Origin: Thermodesulfobacteriota bacterium | Lineage (GTDB): Bacteria > Desulfobacterota > BSN033 > UBA1163 | Reading direction: 5' to 3' | Assembly (NCBI GenBank): GCA_030017685.1 | Contig: JASEHH010000001.1 | Span: 62,001-126,000 of the forward strand | DNA: 64,000 bases | Shown: positions 49,321 to 61,238 of the stretch, piece after piece | Layout of the letters: the number at the start of each line of letters is the position of its first letter | Position numbering within the stretch: position 1 is the stretch's first letter | Translations under genes and position numbers: made by a program | The notes under the pieces: generated by a model | Seen by the model: only the letters and a program-made list of their open reading frames with translations | What the model was told of the DNA's origin: nothing | Database searches by the model: none

Positions 49321-50406
49321 ATGGAACAAGCAGTCCAGGTAAAAGAGTTAAGACCTCCTATAACCCACATTGGCGTTATCGGTTGGGTAAAAAACAACTT
49401 GTTTAACGGGGTGTTCAACTCCATTCTCACCATCGTGACCCTTTTCTTGCTGTGGAAAGTTGTGCCCCCTTTCTTCCGTTGGGCATTGATTGATAGCGCA
49501 TGGCATACAACCGGTCAGGCCTGCAGACAGGCTGCGGGCGCCTGCTGGTCGATCATTTCAATGAACTATCGTTTTATTCTCTTCGGCTTCTATCCATATG
49601 AAGAGCAATGGCGTCCTTTGCTCGCGATGTTGATCCTTTTCGGTCTTCTCTTTTACAGCAGGGACCGGAGCCACTGGAAAAAACCTTTGGCTTATGCCTG
49701 GATCATCGGGCTTTTCACGATGGGCCTCCTCATGAAAGGAGGCATATTTGGACTGTCCTCCGTAGAGAGCACGCAGTGGGGCGGCCTGCCTCTTACGCTC
49801 CTTCTCGCTGTTTTCGGTCTTACCGCTGCGTACCCTTTGGGGGTTATCCTGGCGCTGGGTCGACGATCGCAGATGCATGGTGTCAAAGCCCTGTGTATCT
49901 TGTACATCGAATTAATCCGCGGCGTCCCCCTGATCAGCCTCCTCTTCATGTCCTCCATCATTTTCCCTCTCTTCCTGCCCGAAGGGGTCACCTTTAACAA
50001 GATCCTCAGGGCCCAGGTGGCTATTATCCTGTTTACATCCGCTTATATTGCTGAGGTGGTCCGTGGTGGTTTGCAGGGCATGTCACGCGGACAGTATGAG
50101 GCGGCGGAGTCTATTGGATTAAACTATTACCTGACCATGAGGCTAGTCATCTTACCCCAGGCATTGAAGATCGTCATTCCACCCACAGTAAGCCAACTCA
50201 TTTCTGCCTTCAAGGACACCTCGTTGGTGGTCATTATTGCCCTCTTTGATCTCCTGAAGACGACTCAGTCCGTGCTCTCCAATCCTGAATGGATGGGATT
50301 CAGCCGTGAGGCCTATGTGTTTGTTGCCATCCTTTATTTCTTAGGGTGTTTCTCCATGTCCAACTACAGCCGAAAATTGGAAAAGGAATTGTCAAGAGGG
50401 GATTGA
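49321..50406 (+). CDS. aapM: Amino-acid ABC transporter permease (AapM-like)
   Basis: [39 protein letters not shown]. Confidence 0.9.
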   Translation: MEQAVQVKELRPPITHIGVIGWVKNNLFNGVFNSILTIVTLFLLWKVVPPFFRWALIDSAWHTTGQACRQAAGACWSIISMNYRFILFGFYPYEEQWRPLLAMLILFGLLFYSRDRSHWKKPLAYAWIIGLFTMGLLMKGGIFGLSSVESTQWGGLPLTLLLAVFGLTAAYPLGVILALGRRSQMHGVKALCILYIELIRGVPLISLLFMSSIIFPLFLPEGVTFNKILRAQVAIILFTSAYIAEVVRGGLQGMSRGQYEAAESIGLNYYLTMRLVILPQALKIVIPPTVSQLISAFKDTSLVVIIALFDLLKTTQSVLSNPEWMGFSREAYVFVAILYFLGCFSMSNYSRKLEKELSRGD

Positions 50407-50411
50407 ACGAA

Positions 50412-51170
50412 ATGAATACTGAAAAGAAAGCATCTGAAGGTCAGATGATTGAATTTATCGATGTGCATAAGTGGTTTGGTGAATTTCATGTGCTCCAGGG
50501 TATAAATTTATCCGTAGATAAACAGGAACGTATTGTCATCTGTGGTCCTTCAGGATCTGGGAAATCCACACTGATTCGATGTATCAATCGTCTGGAGGAA
50601 CATCAGAGGGGGCGCATCGTTGTCGACGGAATTGAGTTGATCAATAACACCAAAAATATTGAGAAAATCCGCGCTGAAGTGGGCATGGTCTTTCAACACT
50701 TCAACCTTTTTCCGCACCTCACGATTGTTGAAAATTTAGCCCTGGGCCCCATCTGGGTGAGAAAGGTTCCTAAGAAAGAAGCGGAAGAGGCGGCCATGTA
50801 TTACCTGGACAAGGTGCATATCCCTGAGCAGGCTCGAAAATATCCCGGCCAACTCTCCGGAGGCCAGCAGCAGCGGGTCGCCATTGCCCGCAGTCTATGT
50901 ATGAATCCCAAGGTTATGCTCTTTGATGAGCCCACCTCAGCCCTTGATCCCGAAATGATCAAGGAAGTGTTAGATGTCATGATCGAGCTTGCCCAGGAGG
51001 GGATGACCATGATCGTCGTCACTCACGAAATGGGCTTTGCCAGGAGCGTGGCGCACAGGGTGCTCTTTATGGACTTCGGCAAGATTGTCGAGGGAAACAC
51101 ACCTGAGGAATTCTTCAAAAACCCGCAGCACGAACGGACCAGGCTTTTTCTGAGCCAGATCCTTCACTAA
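50412..51170 (+). CDS. aapP: Amino-acid ABC transporter ATPase (AapP/GlnQ)
   Basis: [36 protein letters not shown]. Confidence 0.93.
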   Translation: MNTEKKASEGQMIEFIDVHKWFGEFHVLQGINLSVDKQERIVICGPSGSGKSTLIRCINRLEEHQRGRIVVDGIELINNTKNIEKIRAEVGMVFQHFNLFPHLTIVENLALGPIWVRKVPKKEAEEAAMYYLDKVHIPEQARKYPGQLSGGQQQRVAIARSLCMNPKVMLFDEPTSALDPEMIKEVLDVMIELAQEGMTMIVVTHEMGFARSVAHRVLFMDFGKIVEGNTPEEFFKNPQHERTRLFLSQILH

Positions 51171-51318
51171 ACCTTTAATCCGCGGCCCCTATTCCTTTGA
51201 CATACAAGACTACTTTTAATATACTTAACCCATCAAAAAAGGACTCCCAAGCAATTGCGAGAGGAATTTCCTGTTCATCGTAAAAAATTGGAGGAGCTGA
51301 ACAAAGAGGATCAAAGCG

Positions 51319-53850
51319 ATGGTTGAGTCCAAAAAAACAGGTCCAATATTTTCCAATCCTACGGGGAACGAAAGCAAGCCTGTTCAGAATTTGTCCGATG
51401 ACATTCGTAAAGGTCTCACCACGGCAGCGATTAAGCGTGCCATACGTGAAAGTCTGTTTTATCTCCAGGCCAGGTTTCCAGCCGTTGCCACAAGGAACGA
51501 TTACTATCTGGCTTTGGCATATGCTGTACGTGATCGATTGTTACACCGGTGGTTGAGAGCCGCTCAGACCTATTATGAGAAGGCGAGCCGGACGGTTTGC
51601 TACCTGTCCGCCGAATTTTTGCTGGGCCCGCAACTCAACAACAACTTGATCAACCTGGGTATTCAGGACCAGGTGCGGCAAGCGGTCAAAGAAATGGGGC
51701 TGGATCTGGATGGCCTGCTCGAACAGGAGGAGGAACCCGGTCTCGGCAATGGCGGTCTTGGACGATTGGCCGCGTGCTATATGGATTCCTTAGCCACGTT
51801 GGAGATTCCCACCATCGGATACGGGATTCGCTATGAATTCGGCATCTTTGACCAGGAGATTCGTGACGGATGGCAGGTCGAAGTGACCGATAAGTGGTTG
51901 CAATTGGGCAATCCTTGGGAGATACCCCGTCCCGAGATTGCTATTAACGTCAAGTTTGGTGGACATACCGAAGCTTTTAACGATGGGCAAAGCAATTATC
52001 GGGTGCAGTGGACCCCGGATCGAGTGGTCAAAGGGATTGCCTACGACACCCCGTTGGTCGGTTATAAGGTCAATACGGCAAATTTCCTCCGTCTCTGGAA
52101 GGCTGAGGCCTGTGAATCGTTTGATTTTCAATCGTTCAACATCGGCGATTACTACGGGGCGGTCGATGAAAAAGTGTTCTCGGAGAACATCACCAAAGTG
52201 CTTTACCCGAATGATGAGCCAGCCGCAGGGAAGCAATTGCGATTGGAGCAGCAATATTTTTTCGTCTCATGCGCCCTTCAAGACATGATCCGCATCTATC
52301 TCCAACGGGAAAAGACCCTGGATAACTTTCATATCAAATATGCGGTGCAACTGAATGACACTCATCCCTCCATTGCGGTAGCGGAGCTGATGCGGTTGCT
52401 GGTGGACGAGCATCTGATGGGCTGGGATCAGGCCTGGGAGATCACCCGAAAAACGTTCGCTTACACCAACCACACCTTATTGCCGGAGGCGTTGGAAAAG
52501 TGGCCCCTCCGGCTCTTTGGCCGCCTGCTGCCCAGGCATCTGGAGATCATCTACGAAATCAACCGACGTTTTTTGGATGAGGTGCGACTGAGCGATCCGG
52601 ATGATGAGGGTCGGGTGGCCCGGTTGTCAATGATCGACGAGACCGGAGAACGTTATATCCGGATGGCTCACCTGGCTTGTGTAGGCAGCCATACGATCAA
52701 TGGAGTGGCCAAACTCCATACCGAACTTTTAAAACAGGATGTCCTCCGAGATTTCTATGAGCTCAGGCCGGAGAAGTTTTACAACATCACCAATGGGGTC
52801 ACCCCTCGGCGATTTCTTGTGCTCAGCAACCCAAGATTAACACAGCTCATTACGAGTCGGATTGGTGATGGCTGGATCAAAAATCTGGACGAACTCAAAC
52901 GTTTGGAACCATTGGCAGATGACACCGATTTTAGGGCGGAGTGGCGTCAAGTAAAGCATGAGGTCAAATGTGATCTGGCCTCTCAGATCCGGGAGCGCGT
53001 GGGCATCATGGTTGATCCTCATTCCATGTTTGACATTCAGGTAAAGCGCATCCATGAGTATAAACGCCAGCACCTGAATGTGCTCCATATCATCACGCTC
53101 TTCAATCGCATCAAGAAAGATCCGGATATGGAGATTATCCCCCGAACCTTCGTCTTTGGTGGTAAGGCTGCACCTGGCTACTATATGGCAAAACTGATCA
53201 TTAAATGGATCAACTCCGTAGCAGAGGTGATCAACAATGACCCGGATGTCCGAGATCGCCTGAAGGTTGTCTTCTTTCCGGACTTAAATGTTAAGAATGG
53301 GCAACGAATCTACCCGGCTGCAGATCTGTCGGAGCAGATTTCAACTGCAGGAAAAGAGGCTTCAGGAACGGGCAATATGAAGTTTGCCCTGAACGGAGCA
53401 TTAACGATCGGCACGCTGGATGGAGCCAATATCGAGATTCGGGAAGAAGTGGGAAGCGACCAATTCTTTCTCTTTGGATTAACTGCAGAAGAGGTGTTCA
53501 ACCTAAAAGCCAATGCCTACAACCCAGGGGAATACTACCAATCCAATCATTCCTTAAGAGAGGCAATAGATCTCATCCATTCCGGTTTCTTTTCTCGTGA
53601 AGACACCAAACTATTTGAACCCCTGATTCATTCATTGCTCTATCGGGATGAATATATGGTCTTTGCTGATTACCAGTCATACATCGAATGCCAGGATAAA
53701 GTGAGTCAAGCCTATCGCAATCAGGAGGAATGGTCGAAGATGTCTATCCTCACCGTATCCCGGATGGGTAAATTTTCATCAGATAGATCCATTCGGGAAT
53801 ATTGTGAAAAGATCTGGCGGGTAGAACCGGTCCATATCCAGTTAGAATAA
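51319..53850 (+). CDS. glgP: Glycogen/starch/alpha-glucan phosphorylase
   Basis: LGNGGLGRLAACYMDSLATL, EASGTGNMKFALNGALTIGTLDGANIEI. Confidence 0.96.
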   Translation: MVESKKTGPIFSNPTGNESKPVQNLSDDIRKGLTTAAIKRAIRESLFYLQARFPAVATRNDYYLALAYAVRDRLLHRWLRAAQTYYEKASRTVCYLSAEFLLGPQLNNNLINLGIQDQVRQAVKEMGLDLDGLLEQEEEPGLGNGGLGRLAACYMDSLATLEIPTIGYGIRYEFGIFDQEIRDGWQVEVTDKWLQLGNPWEIPRPEIAINVKFGGHTEAFNDGQSNYRVQWTPDRVVKGIAYDTPLVGYKVNTANFLRLWKAEACESFDFQSFNIGDYYGAVDEKVFSENITKVLYPNDEPAAGKQLRLEQQYFFVSCALQDMIRIYLQREKTLDNFHIKYAVQLNDTHPSIAVAELMRLLVDEHLMGWDQAWEITRKTFAYTNHTLLPEALEKWPLRLFGRLLPRHLEIIYEINRRFLDEVRLSDPDDEGRVARLSMIDETGERYIRMAHLACVGSHTINGVAKLHTELLKQDVLRDFYELRPEKFYNITNGVTPRRFLVLSNPRLTQLITSRIGDGWIKNLDELKRLEPLADDTDFRAEWRQVKHEVKCDLASQIRERVGIMVDPHSMFDIQVKRIHEYKRQHLNVLHIITLFNRIKKDPDMEIIPRTFVFGGKAAPGYYMAKLIIKWINSVAEVINNDPDVRDRLKVVFFPDLNVKNGQRIYPAADLSEQISTAGKEASGTGNMKFALNGALTIGTLDGANIEIREEVGSDQFFLFGLTAEEVFNLKANAYNPGEYYQSNHSLREAIDLIHSGFFSREDTKLFEPLIHSLLYRDEYMVFADYQSYIECQDKVSQAYRNQEEWSKMSILTVSRMGKFSSDRSIREYCEKIWRVEPVHIQLE

Positions 53851-54043
53851 ACAATAATGGTGACCCAATGCGTTCCCATAAAAAACCCGCTTTTAACTCT
53901 TCCCTCCTGAAAGGCTTCGTTTAGTATTGATTGTGCAACCGAACAGTATACTCTTTATAGGGGGCAGATGTGAATGCTAAGAAAATAGACCTGACCCTCC
54001 ACTGTATTTAAACAAACTGCGGACTATTTACTGAAACAAACGA

Positions 54044-54107
54044 TTGACAGACCCTTCACCACTTTGTAGATTACAACCATCTACCATCCCCAGCATAAAT
54101 ACTGGGG
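54044..54107 (+). promoter_or_regulatory. Putative glpK promoter and leader hairpin
   Basis: TTGACA - 17 nt - TAGATT; downstream CCCCAG-CATAAATA-CTGGGG. Confidence 0.5.
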
Positions 54108-54196
54108 CTTTCTAACGGGGTAGACCTGCCGGCAAAAACGGACTGTGGGCGACAGGTTCCGCCGAGGCTCCGTTGAAACCAGGCTGGAGGAGGAGG

Positions 54197-55702
54197 ATGG
54201 GCAAGTACATCATGGCCCTGGATCAGGGAACGACCAGCTCGAGGACAATTATTTTCAACCAAGCCGGCGAGATCGTTTCATCGTCCCAGCAGGAGTTCGA
54301 ACAGATCTATCCCCGACCCGGATGGGTGGAACACGATCCCGAGCAGATCTGGGCCTCCCAGCTCCAAACGATCCGGGAAGCACTCGGCAGGGCAAATCTC
54401 CAGGCCGGTGAGATTTCCGCCATCGGAATCACCAACCAGAGGGAGACCACGGTCCTCTGGGACCGCCGAACGGGCAAGCCGACATACAACGCCATCGTCT
54501 GGCAATGCCGAAGGACCGCCGACTTCTGCAAGGAGCTTCAGGAAGAAGGGTTCGACGCCAAGCTGAGGGAGAAGACCGGGCTGGTTACGGATGCCTATTT
54601 TTCCGGGACCAAGCTCAAGTGGATTCTGGACCACGTACCCGGAGCGAGAAGAGAGGCGGAGCAAGGCCACCTCGCCTTCGGCACCATTGACAGCTGGCTC
54701 GTGAACAGGCTCTCCGGGGGCAAGGTCCACGTCACAGATTACTCAAACGCCTCCCGAACACTCCTGTATAATATCCACGAGCTGAGATGGGATGATGAGA
54801 TTCTGGAGCGTTTCGACATTTCTCCATCTCTCCTTCCCGAGGTCGTGCCTTCCAGCCACCCTGTGGCCTGCACCGACTTGGAGATCCTGGGCGCCTCCGT
54901 TCCCATCGCCGGGATCGCCGGAGATCAGCAGGCAGCCCTTTTCGGGCAGTGCTGTTTCGACCCGGGCATGGTCAAAACTACCTATGGGACGGGTTGTTTC
55001 ATGCTGATGAACACCGGCCGGAAGGCTAAACCCTCCGCATGCGGCCTCCTGACCACCATTGCGTGGGGATTGGGAGGGGAAATTACCTACGCCCTTGAAG
55101 GAAGCGCCTTCATCGCCGGCGCGGTTATCCAGTGGCTGAGGGATGAGCTAAAGCTGATCCGTTCCGCCGAGGAGAGCGAATACTGGGCGTCAATGGTGGA
55201 GGATTCAAACGGGATTTACCTGGTCCCAGCCTTTGTCGGGCTGGGCGCACCCCATTGGGATCCCCATGCCCGGGGCGCCATCCTTGGGCTGACGCGGGGC
55301 GTCAACCGCAGCCATCTCGTGCGGGCGGCCCTCGAATCGATCGCTTTTCAGAGCAAGGAGATCGTCGACTGCATGGCCCGCGACTCCGGCCTTGACCTGA
55401 CAGAGCTGAGGGTGGACGGGGGCGCCGCCGCCAACAATCTGCTCTGTCAGTTTCAAGCCGACCTCCTCGACATCCCCGTTAGGCGGCCGAAGGTTCTCGA
55501 AACCACGGCTCTGGGAGCCGCCTACTTAGCCGGGCTGGCCGTCGGATACTGGAGGGATAAAGAAGAGATTTCAGCCAACTGGTCCGTGGGCTGCGAATTC
55601 CATCCCCGGATGTCCCAGAACCGGCGCCGGAATCTCGTCACGGGGTGGGAGCGGGCGGTGGCCCGCTCGAAGAACTGGGCCTCTCCAGAACAGGAAGGAT
55701 AA
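54197..55702 (+). CDS. glpK: Glycerol kinase
   Basis: [65 protein letters not shown]. Confidence 0.96.
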   Translation: MGKYIMALDQGTTSSRTIIFNQAGEIVSSSQQEFEQIYPRPGWVEHDPEQIWASQLQTIREALGRANLQAGEISAIGITNQRETTVLWDRRTGKPTYNAIVWQCRRTADFCKELQEEGFDAKLREKTGLVTDAYFSGTKLKWILDHVPGARREAEQGHLAFGTIDSWLVNRLSGGKVHVTDYSNASRTLLYNIHELRWDDEILERFDISPSLLPEVVPSSHPVACTDLEILGASVPIAGIAGDQQAALFGQCCFDPGMVKTTYGTGCFMLMNTGRKAKPSACGLLTTIAWGLGGEITYALEGSAFIAGAVIQWLRDELKLIRSAEESEYWASMVEDSNGIYLVPAFVGLGAPHWDPHARGAILGLTRGVNRSHLVRAALESIAFQSKEIVDCMARDSGLDLTELRVDGGAAANNLLCQFQADLLDIPVRRPKVLETTALGAAYLAGLAVGYWRDKEEISANWSVGCEFHPRMSQNRRRNLVTGWERAVARSKNWASPEQEG

Positions 55703-55959
55703 TTGCGGGACAAAACCGCTTTGGCAGAGGGGCCTAATTAAATGCCTTAAATAATTTGTCAGTGATGCGTTTTCCCGGAAGTTAGTTATTTAAAAAACTT
55801 ACCAACGTTGCTGCTCATTGGAGACCTCGTACGGGACAATGCTGGGCCTCTTGCTGAGCCTTGAAATAAACTAGACCTTGGTGCCAGGCAATGGTAATTT
55901 GATATTAGAGGCAGCGGGTGAAGGAAATGGGTACGGGAGTAGGTCAAAAGAAATTCGAG

Positions 55960-57042
55960 ATGAACCGTCGTCAATTCCTACGATACTCTGCCTGCGGTGG
56001 CGTATCGTTGGGGTTAGGGAATCTCATCTCTTGTTCAGAGACCATTCGAATCCCAAAGGTCAATGCACTTTTCGGAGACATCCAGATTATTGATGCCCAT
56101 GCCCATCCTGACTGGGATTGTCAATGCCCAGCCTCCGAGCGGCCCCCCTATACCTCCACCATAAAATATATGAAAGAATTGGGGATGGTCGCCAGTTGCT
56201 TTGCTGCAGTAGGCGATCAAGTGCACTGGCGCCGGGGTCGATTGAGGGATACCGAATACGGAAGCACCATGACCCAGCTAAACTGGTGGAAAGGCGACTT
56301 ACGTTCAGGTAAGATCAAACTGGTACTCAAGGCCTCCGATGTGCCGAAGGCTATCGGACCCGACTCTCCTCCTGGTGCGATTTTATCTATCGAGGGGGGA
56401 GACCCATTGGAAGGAAAGCCTGAAAGGGTCAACGAGTTCTACCGGTACGGTGTCAGGATGATTACCTTGATACACTACCGAAATAATGAGCTTGGAGATT
56501 TAATGGCATCACAGGAAGGGGTACCTCCCGGTCCGAGGAACAATGGTCTGACCCCGGCTGGACGCAAGGTGGTGGAGCGGATGCAGGAATTGGGTATGGT
56601 GGTGGATGTGGCCCATGCGGATTCGGCTACTCTGAAGCAGATCGCAGAAATGACTGAAAGACCGCTGCTCGATTCGCATACGAGCCTTTGCCCTGTCGAA
56701 GACCTGGTGAGGTGTCGCAGAGATCGTACGTGGAAGGATATGGAACTGGTGGCGAAGACAGGGGGTGTGGTTTGTACTTGGTCTTTCGCGCGTAAGTTTC
56801 GGATAACCTTCATGGATTGGGCGCGAGAAATACTTCAGATGAAGAGACGACTGGGGATCGCCCATGTAGGCCTTGGAACGGATGGGGGGTGGCCCCCCGG
56901 CGACTCAGTCAATGGCTACAGGGACATTCGAGATTTGACTGGTCTCATGGCCGCGATGAAGGATGTGGGGTTCTCGCATGACGAGATCGCAGCGTACATG
57001 GGCGGGAATCTTCTTGGGCTCCTCCGAAGTTGCATCAGTTAA
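55960..57042 (+). CDS. Membrane (renal-type) dipeptidase, Tat-like signal
   Basis: MNRRQFLRYSACGGVSLGLGNLISC; IDAHAHPDWD; VDVAHADSATLKQIAE; DSHTSL. Confidence 0.85.
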   Translation: MNRRQFLRYSACGGVSLGLGNLISCSETIRIPKVNALFGDIQIIDAHAHPDWDCQCPASERPPYTSTIKYMKELGMVASCFAAVGDQVHWRRGRLRDTEYGSTMTQLNWWKGDLRSGKIKLVLKASDVPKAIGPDSPPGAILSIEGGDPLEGKPERVNEFYRYGVRMITLIHYRNNELGDLMASQEGVPPGPRNNGLTPAGRKVVERMQELGMVVDVAHADSATLKQIAEMTERPLLDSHTSLCPVEDLVRCRRDRTWKDMELVAKTGGVVCTWSFARKFRITFMDWAREILQMKRRLGIAHVGLGTDGGWPPGDSVNGYRDIRDLTGLMAAMKDVGFSHDEIAAYMGGNLLGLLRSCIS

Positions 57043-57297
57043 GTGAGGAAATTCGAACATAAATTTGGTTGTTGTGCATTGGGAGACAGAGATATGAAAA
57101 GTATGGGGTCACATCTTCACGGGCTGTTGCCCGAATCCCATTCAGAGAGCTCGAGGCCTAAAGTTCCCGCTTTTAATATATCACAGATTAACGAAACGTA
57201 ATGGCACGTTTCGTATGAAATCAAGGGTAAGGAGTTATTTTATCCCATTTACAACAGGTCCTATAAAGCCCGTAGAAGGGGACGTTGTTGAAAACAT

Positions 57298-58225
57298 TCA
57301 CTTTACTATGCCGGATTCGTAATGTTGGATGGCTTTGCATATCGCAGAGGTACAGACTCCGAGATGCCTCGCAATCTCAGCCATGGACATCCCTAACTCA
57401 TAACATAAATGGTAGGATAGCTTACCCCTGACTCTTGAAACCTTTTTTCTCTGGCCCCCGCATCGAAGTTCTTCTTCCCCAATGCATTCCTCCGCACATA
57501 TCCTGCTGATCATATCCTCCGCTGTTCTTTTCCTCTCCCCTATCCGGACCTGCCTTCGTAATTTCTTATCCGCCTCTCTCAGGATACGATTGACAAAATC
57601 ACCTCTTCCCAGAATACGGGCATCATATGGAGCCCTCCCTTTGCGATCTCTCAGGGACAGGACCTGAGACCATCCTCCCAGGCTCCTGATCAGTCCCCCT
57701 CCCGAAAGCTCTGCTCGTCTCCCCTGAGCCTTGCCTTCCTCCACAAACCTCCGATATGCTCGAAGCGCCCTGCTTCTCTGGGCACCGAAGCGCTCAAGAA
57801 TATAATCTTTCTCCTGCCAGGCCTTCTTCAGCCTTCCCACCAACACACTGTACCCACACCATGGATACCCTTCCAACTCTTTAACGCTTTGAACCACCCC
57901 AGCTCTCAAGGGATTTAGATGGATATAGCGAACCAATTCGAGCAGGTAGGGGTCTTCTTCACAGACAATGGATTTATATCGATTCTGAAATAGGTGGCCA
58001 ATGCGCTGATGTCTCCGGTTATACCAGATGGCATAGCCGGTTAGAAGGGAGCGCATGAATTTAGAAATCCCCTGGGGCCCACTGAGCATCAAGAGATGAA
58101 CATGATTGTCCATCAGGGCCCAGGCCAAAATCCTGGCTCCGGTTTTATCAACCAGAGGATCTATCCTGGATAGGAAATTCTGCCTGTCCTGGTCATTAAG
58201 AAACTGGAACTCCGATATAAGGATT
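57298..58225 (-). pseudogene. REP-associated (Y1_Tnp/IS200-like) transposase, N-terminus apparently lost
   Basis: NDQDRQNFL..WALMDNHVHLLML...HQRIGHLFQNRYKSIVCEEDPYLLELVRYIHLNPLRAG; usual N-terminal YHV..RG segment absent. Confidence 0.7.
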
Positions 58226-58482
58226 GAAAAAAAATAAAATAATTTTACAAAACTTGCGGCATTGAAATTTGAACATGTAATTTGGGACCTTTGCCAAAAG
58301 GTGTCTGAATCGCCTTGGGTGGGTTGATGGGGGGTTGTTTTGGCGTAGAATGAGGGGGGAGTCATGGAACAAAAAATAATGCATCTAAAGCCACTAAAAA
58401 CTGTTTCTATCTTATTGATATTATTACACTATATAGATTTACCGATTTGACAAGTGCGCTCCTTTATGCGTATCCTGTGGTT

Positions 58483-59754
58483 ATGATAACCCGGGAGCAG
58501 ATGCAGACCACCCTGATCGAGCGACTCTTCTGGCACACCGCAGAACGAGAGGATTCAAAAGTGGCCCATCATCTTTTTTGTCGTAAAGAGATGGACACGG
58601 TCTATACGCTGGATGAAGCTACCCTCTTTGATTTCTTCTTTCATTATTTGCGAGAGATCGAGGTCTTCCCTCTTTTGGAGAATCTTGATCCCCAGACTCA
58701 AGAGAGAAAAAACATACCCTTTATTCAATTGGTCTTGATCTTTTTGATGAAGGTCATTGGCTCGATTCCCAAGATGGAGCCGGTGTGGGAGCTTCTGTTG
58801 ACCGATGAGTTACTGATGAGTCTTTGTGGGTTTAACGCCTATCAGGTGAACAACGGCAGTTGTGAGAGGGGAACGAAGCTGCGCAAGACCCCCATGCCGG
58901 AGGTACGTGGGGCTCTTTGTGTGGACACGTTGGCCAACCAGATGACGGAGATAACGCCACGGAGGATGGAGCATTTCTTTAACCGATGTATTGAGCGGGT
59001 GGCCCAGGCCCATGTGTTTCCCAAATATATTCATGGGGCCTGTGATACGACGCTTTATGAGACGACGGATCAATTTGAAGGGTGTGGTTCGGTTCTGCGG
59101 GAGCGGAAGGTAAAGGCCCGGGGTTATCGTAAGTCTGGGGAGCTCAAAGCGGTCAAGGTATGGCTCTATGGGTGGAAGGTCTGGGCGATCTATGAGCTTC
59201 AGACAGGGATTCCCTTGGCGATAAAGATTGACACGATAGAGAAGCCAGATAATCTTCATATCCTGGCTGTCCTAGAGCAGGCCAAAGAGAATGTGAAGGG
59301 GAGCAGTGTCATTCGTTCCTTGGTGGTGGACCGAGCCTTTCTGGACGGAAAGAGCTTATATGAGATCGATCAGCAGGGGATTGAATTTGTGATTCCTTTG
59401 AAGAGCAATATGGGGGCGACGAAGGATGCCCGATCCCTTGCCTTGGATCGAGAGGGTTCAACGTGTATTGAGAAGACTCGGGAAGCAACGGTGACGCATG
59501 GCTATGGGAAGGACAAATACAGTGAGAAGGTGGTGACCACGTTGATCGGTGTTCCGAGTCTTTTAAGCTGTGATTGGTTTAACCCGGAGGGTTCGGAGGC
59601 CAATACCACGAAGAAGGATTATGAGCCTATCCCCTTTACAACAAACGGGACGTTGTTGACTATGTTGAATAACTCGCGCCCTGTTTCTTTTTTCTTTCGA
59701 GGGATCCCCTTGTGGGAAAACTTGGGTGCATCCATAATCGACACTGCATTATGA
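58483..59754 (+). mobile_element. DDE transposase (DDE_Tnp_1/IS1634-like), C-terminally truncated
   Basis: HGACDTTLYET and VVDRAFLDG...IEFVIPLKSNMGA; C-terminal third-acid region replaced by unrelated tail after KKDYEPIP. Confidence 0.7.
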
Positions 59755-60196
59755 TCTATGCTTATGACTGGGCTTAATTCATCTTTAAGGGTATGACACC
59801 TGCCTAAATAAGTTACTCCCTCTTTACATCAAAGGGAGATTGCCAACAGATTTTAAGATTGCCAACTATTGATTACAGTTTGAATCCTTTCTTTTTAATA
59901 TCTGAAAAGCAATCGGAGTTCAAATAGCCTTAGAAATCAATCAATTACAAAAACTGTTCAAATATTATAGCTTTGGAATGTAAATTGCTAATAAAAAAGG
60001 CGGACTACCGACTGGAAGGAGTGGTATTAGAGAAAAAGTGAACAAGGTCAAAAATGATCAAAATTTGATTGACATTAAAAATCGGTTGTAGTTTAAATAC
60101 GGGCATGACATAGGCAGTTTTCAAATATAGGGTATGGTTTAAAGAGGACCTCAGAATCCGGAGGGAGGGAGAATGGGGCCAAACCAGCAAAAAGAG

Positions 60197-60261
60197 AAAG
60201 CCCTTGCAGTTCTAATCGGTCTCGATAATATCGGGAGAGGCATTAGACTGTAAGGGCTTTT
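60197..60261. terminator. Long imperfect hairpin followed by T-tract
   Basis: AAAGCCCTT..AGT.CTAAT ... ATTAGACT..AAGGGCTTTTTT. Confidence 0.6.
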
Positions 60262-60392
60262 TTGTTTTCACACGGACACGCCTGCCAGTAGATAGGTTTA
60301 GAGACAGATGAGAAGGGGTTTTTGGTTTTTATTACTATGGACACGGATAACGGTCACGGTCACGATCAAATGAAAAGGGAGGCCCAAAAAAG

Positions 60393-61238
60393 ATGAAGAA
60401 GAAAAATAGAACCGTCCTATTTATTATTCTATTATTTTTACTGATATTTATTTCATGGTCTTTTGCTGAAGAAAAGAAAAAATACCCCCCCTATCCTGAT
60501 GTGTGGGGATATAGACTTCCGATTGCAGAGGGGATATCACCCTTGGTTAGTGTTGGAAAGATGGCAAACGGCGATTATATAGTCAGTTATGATAAGGAGA
60601 AAAAGGAGGATGGGTTCTATAGATTCTTATGGATAACGTTTTTTGCTGGAGTTAATAAGGAGTTTGAAAAGGATGAATGGGGTAAGTTCTGGAAAAAGAT
60701 GAGAGAGGAGAAGAGAGAATTGGAATACGAATCAAGGCCTAAAATCACATTTAGTGACGGAAGCGCGATAGAATACCGCAGTCCACATGGTTGGGGAGGA
60801 GGTGGTAGATGTGATGACCCCTTTGCTATTTTTTTTCATAAAAAAGACAAGGATGGAAAAATTGTAGGAGGAAAAACGTTGTTATATCTTTATGATAAAC
60901 CGGTTAAGGACGATTTGAATCCCTATTGTGAGCGCAACATGAATTATAACAAAAATTACTACTTCAAGAAGGTTGAAAACATACATGTTGGTCGTCTTCT
61001 TCCTTTAGAAGATGATACGTTCTTAATCCTTTTTAAAGTCCCTAACTCTCTGTTATTCATACGGTTTGACAGGAACTTTAATACCAAGCGGAGCGACTTA
61101 TTAGGTAAAGATATATTTTTGCTTGACCGTAAGGCATTTGCAGACATACGAAACAAATTGACAGATGGCAATGACCAGGCAGTAAACGATGCTCTATCAG
61201 CATATCTGACAAGTATTAGAAAGGAGGGGGAAAAATGA
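60393..61238 (+). CDS. Hypothetical exported protein, 281 aa
   Basis: N-terminal hydrophobic signal TVLFIILLFLLIFISWSFAEE; overlaps next gene by ATGA. Confidence 0.7.
   Translation: MKKKNRTVLFIILLFLLIFISWSFAEEKKKYPPYPDVWGYRLPIAEGISPLVSVGKMANGDYIVSYDKEKKEDGFYRFLWITFFAGVNKEFEKDEWGKFWKKMREEKRELEYESRPKITFSDGSAIEYRSPHGWGGGGRCDDPFAIFFHKKDKDGKIVGGKTLLYLYDKPVKDDLNPYCERNMNYNKNYYFKKVENIHVGRLLPLEDDTFLILFKVPNSLLFIRFDRNFNTKRSDLLGKDIFLLDRKAFADIRNKLTDGNDQAVNDALSAYLTSIRKEGEK

Noticed and set aside
60005-60190. 61-aa minus ORF downstream of the DDE transposase
   Set aside because: AT-rich, no RBS or recognisable motif; probably non-coding debris.
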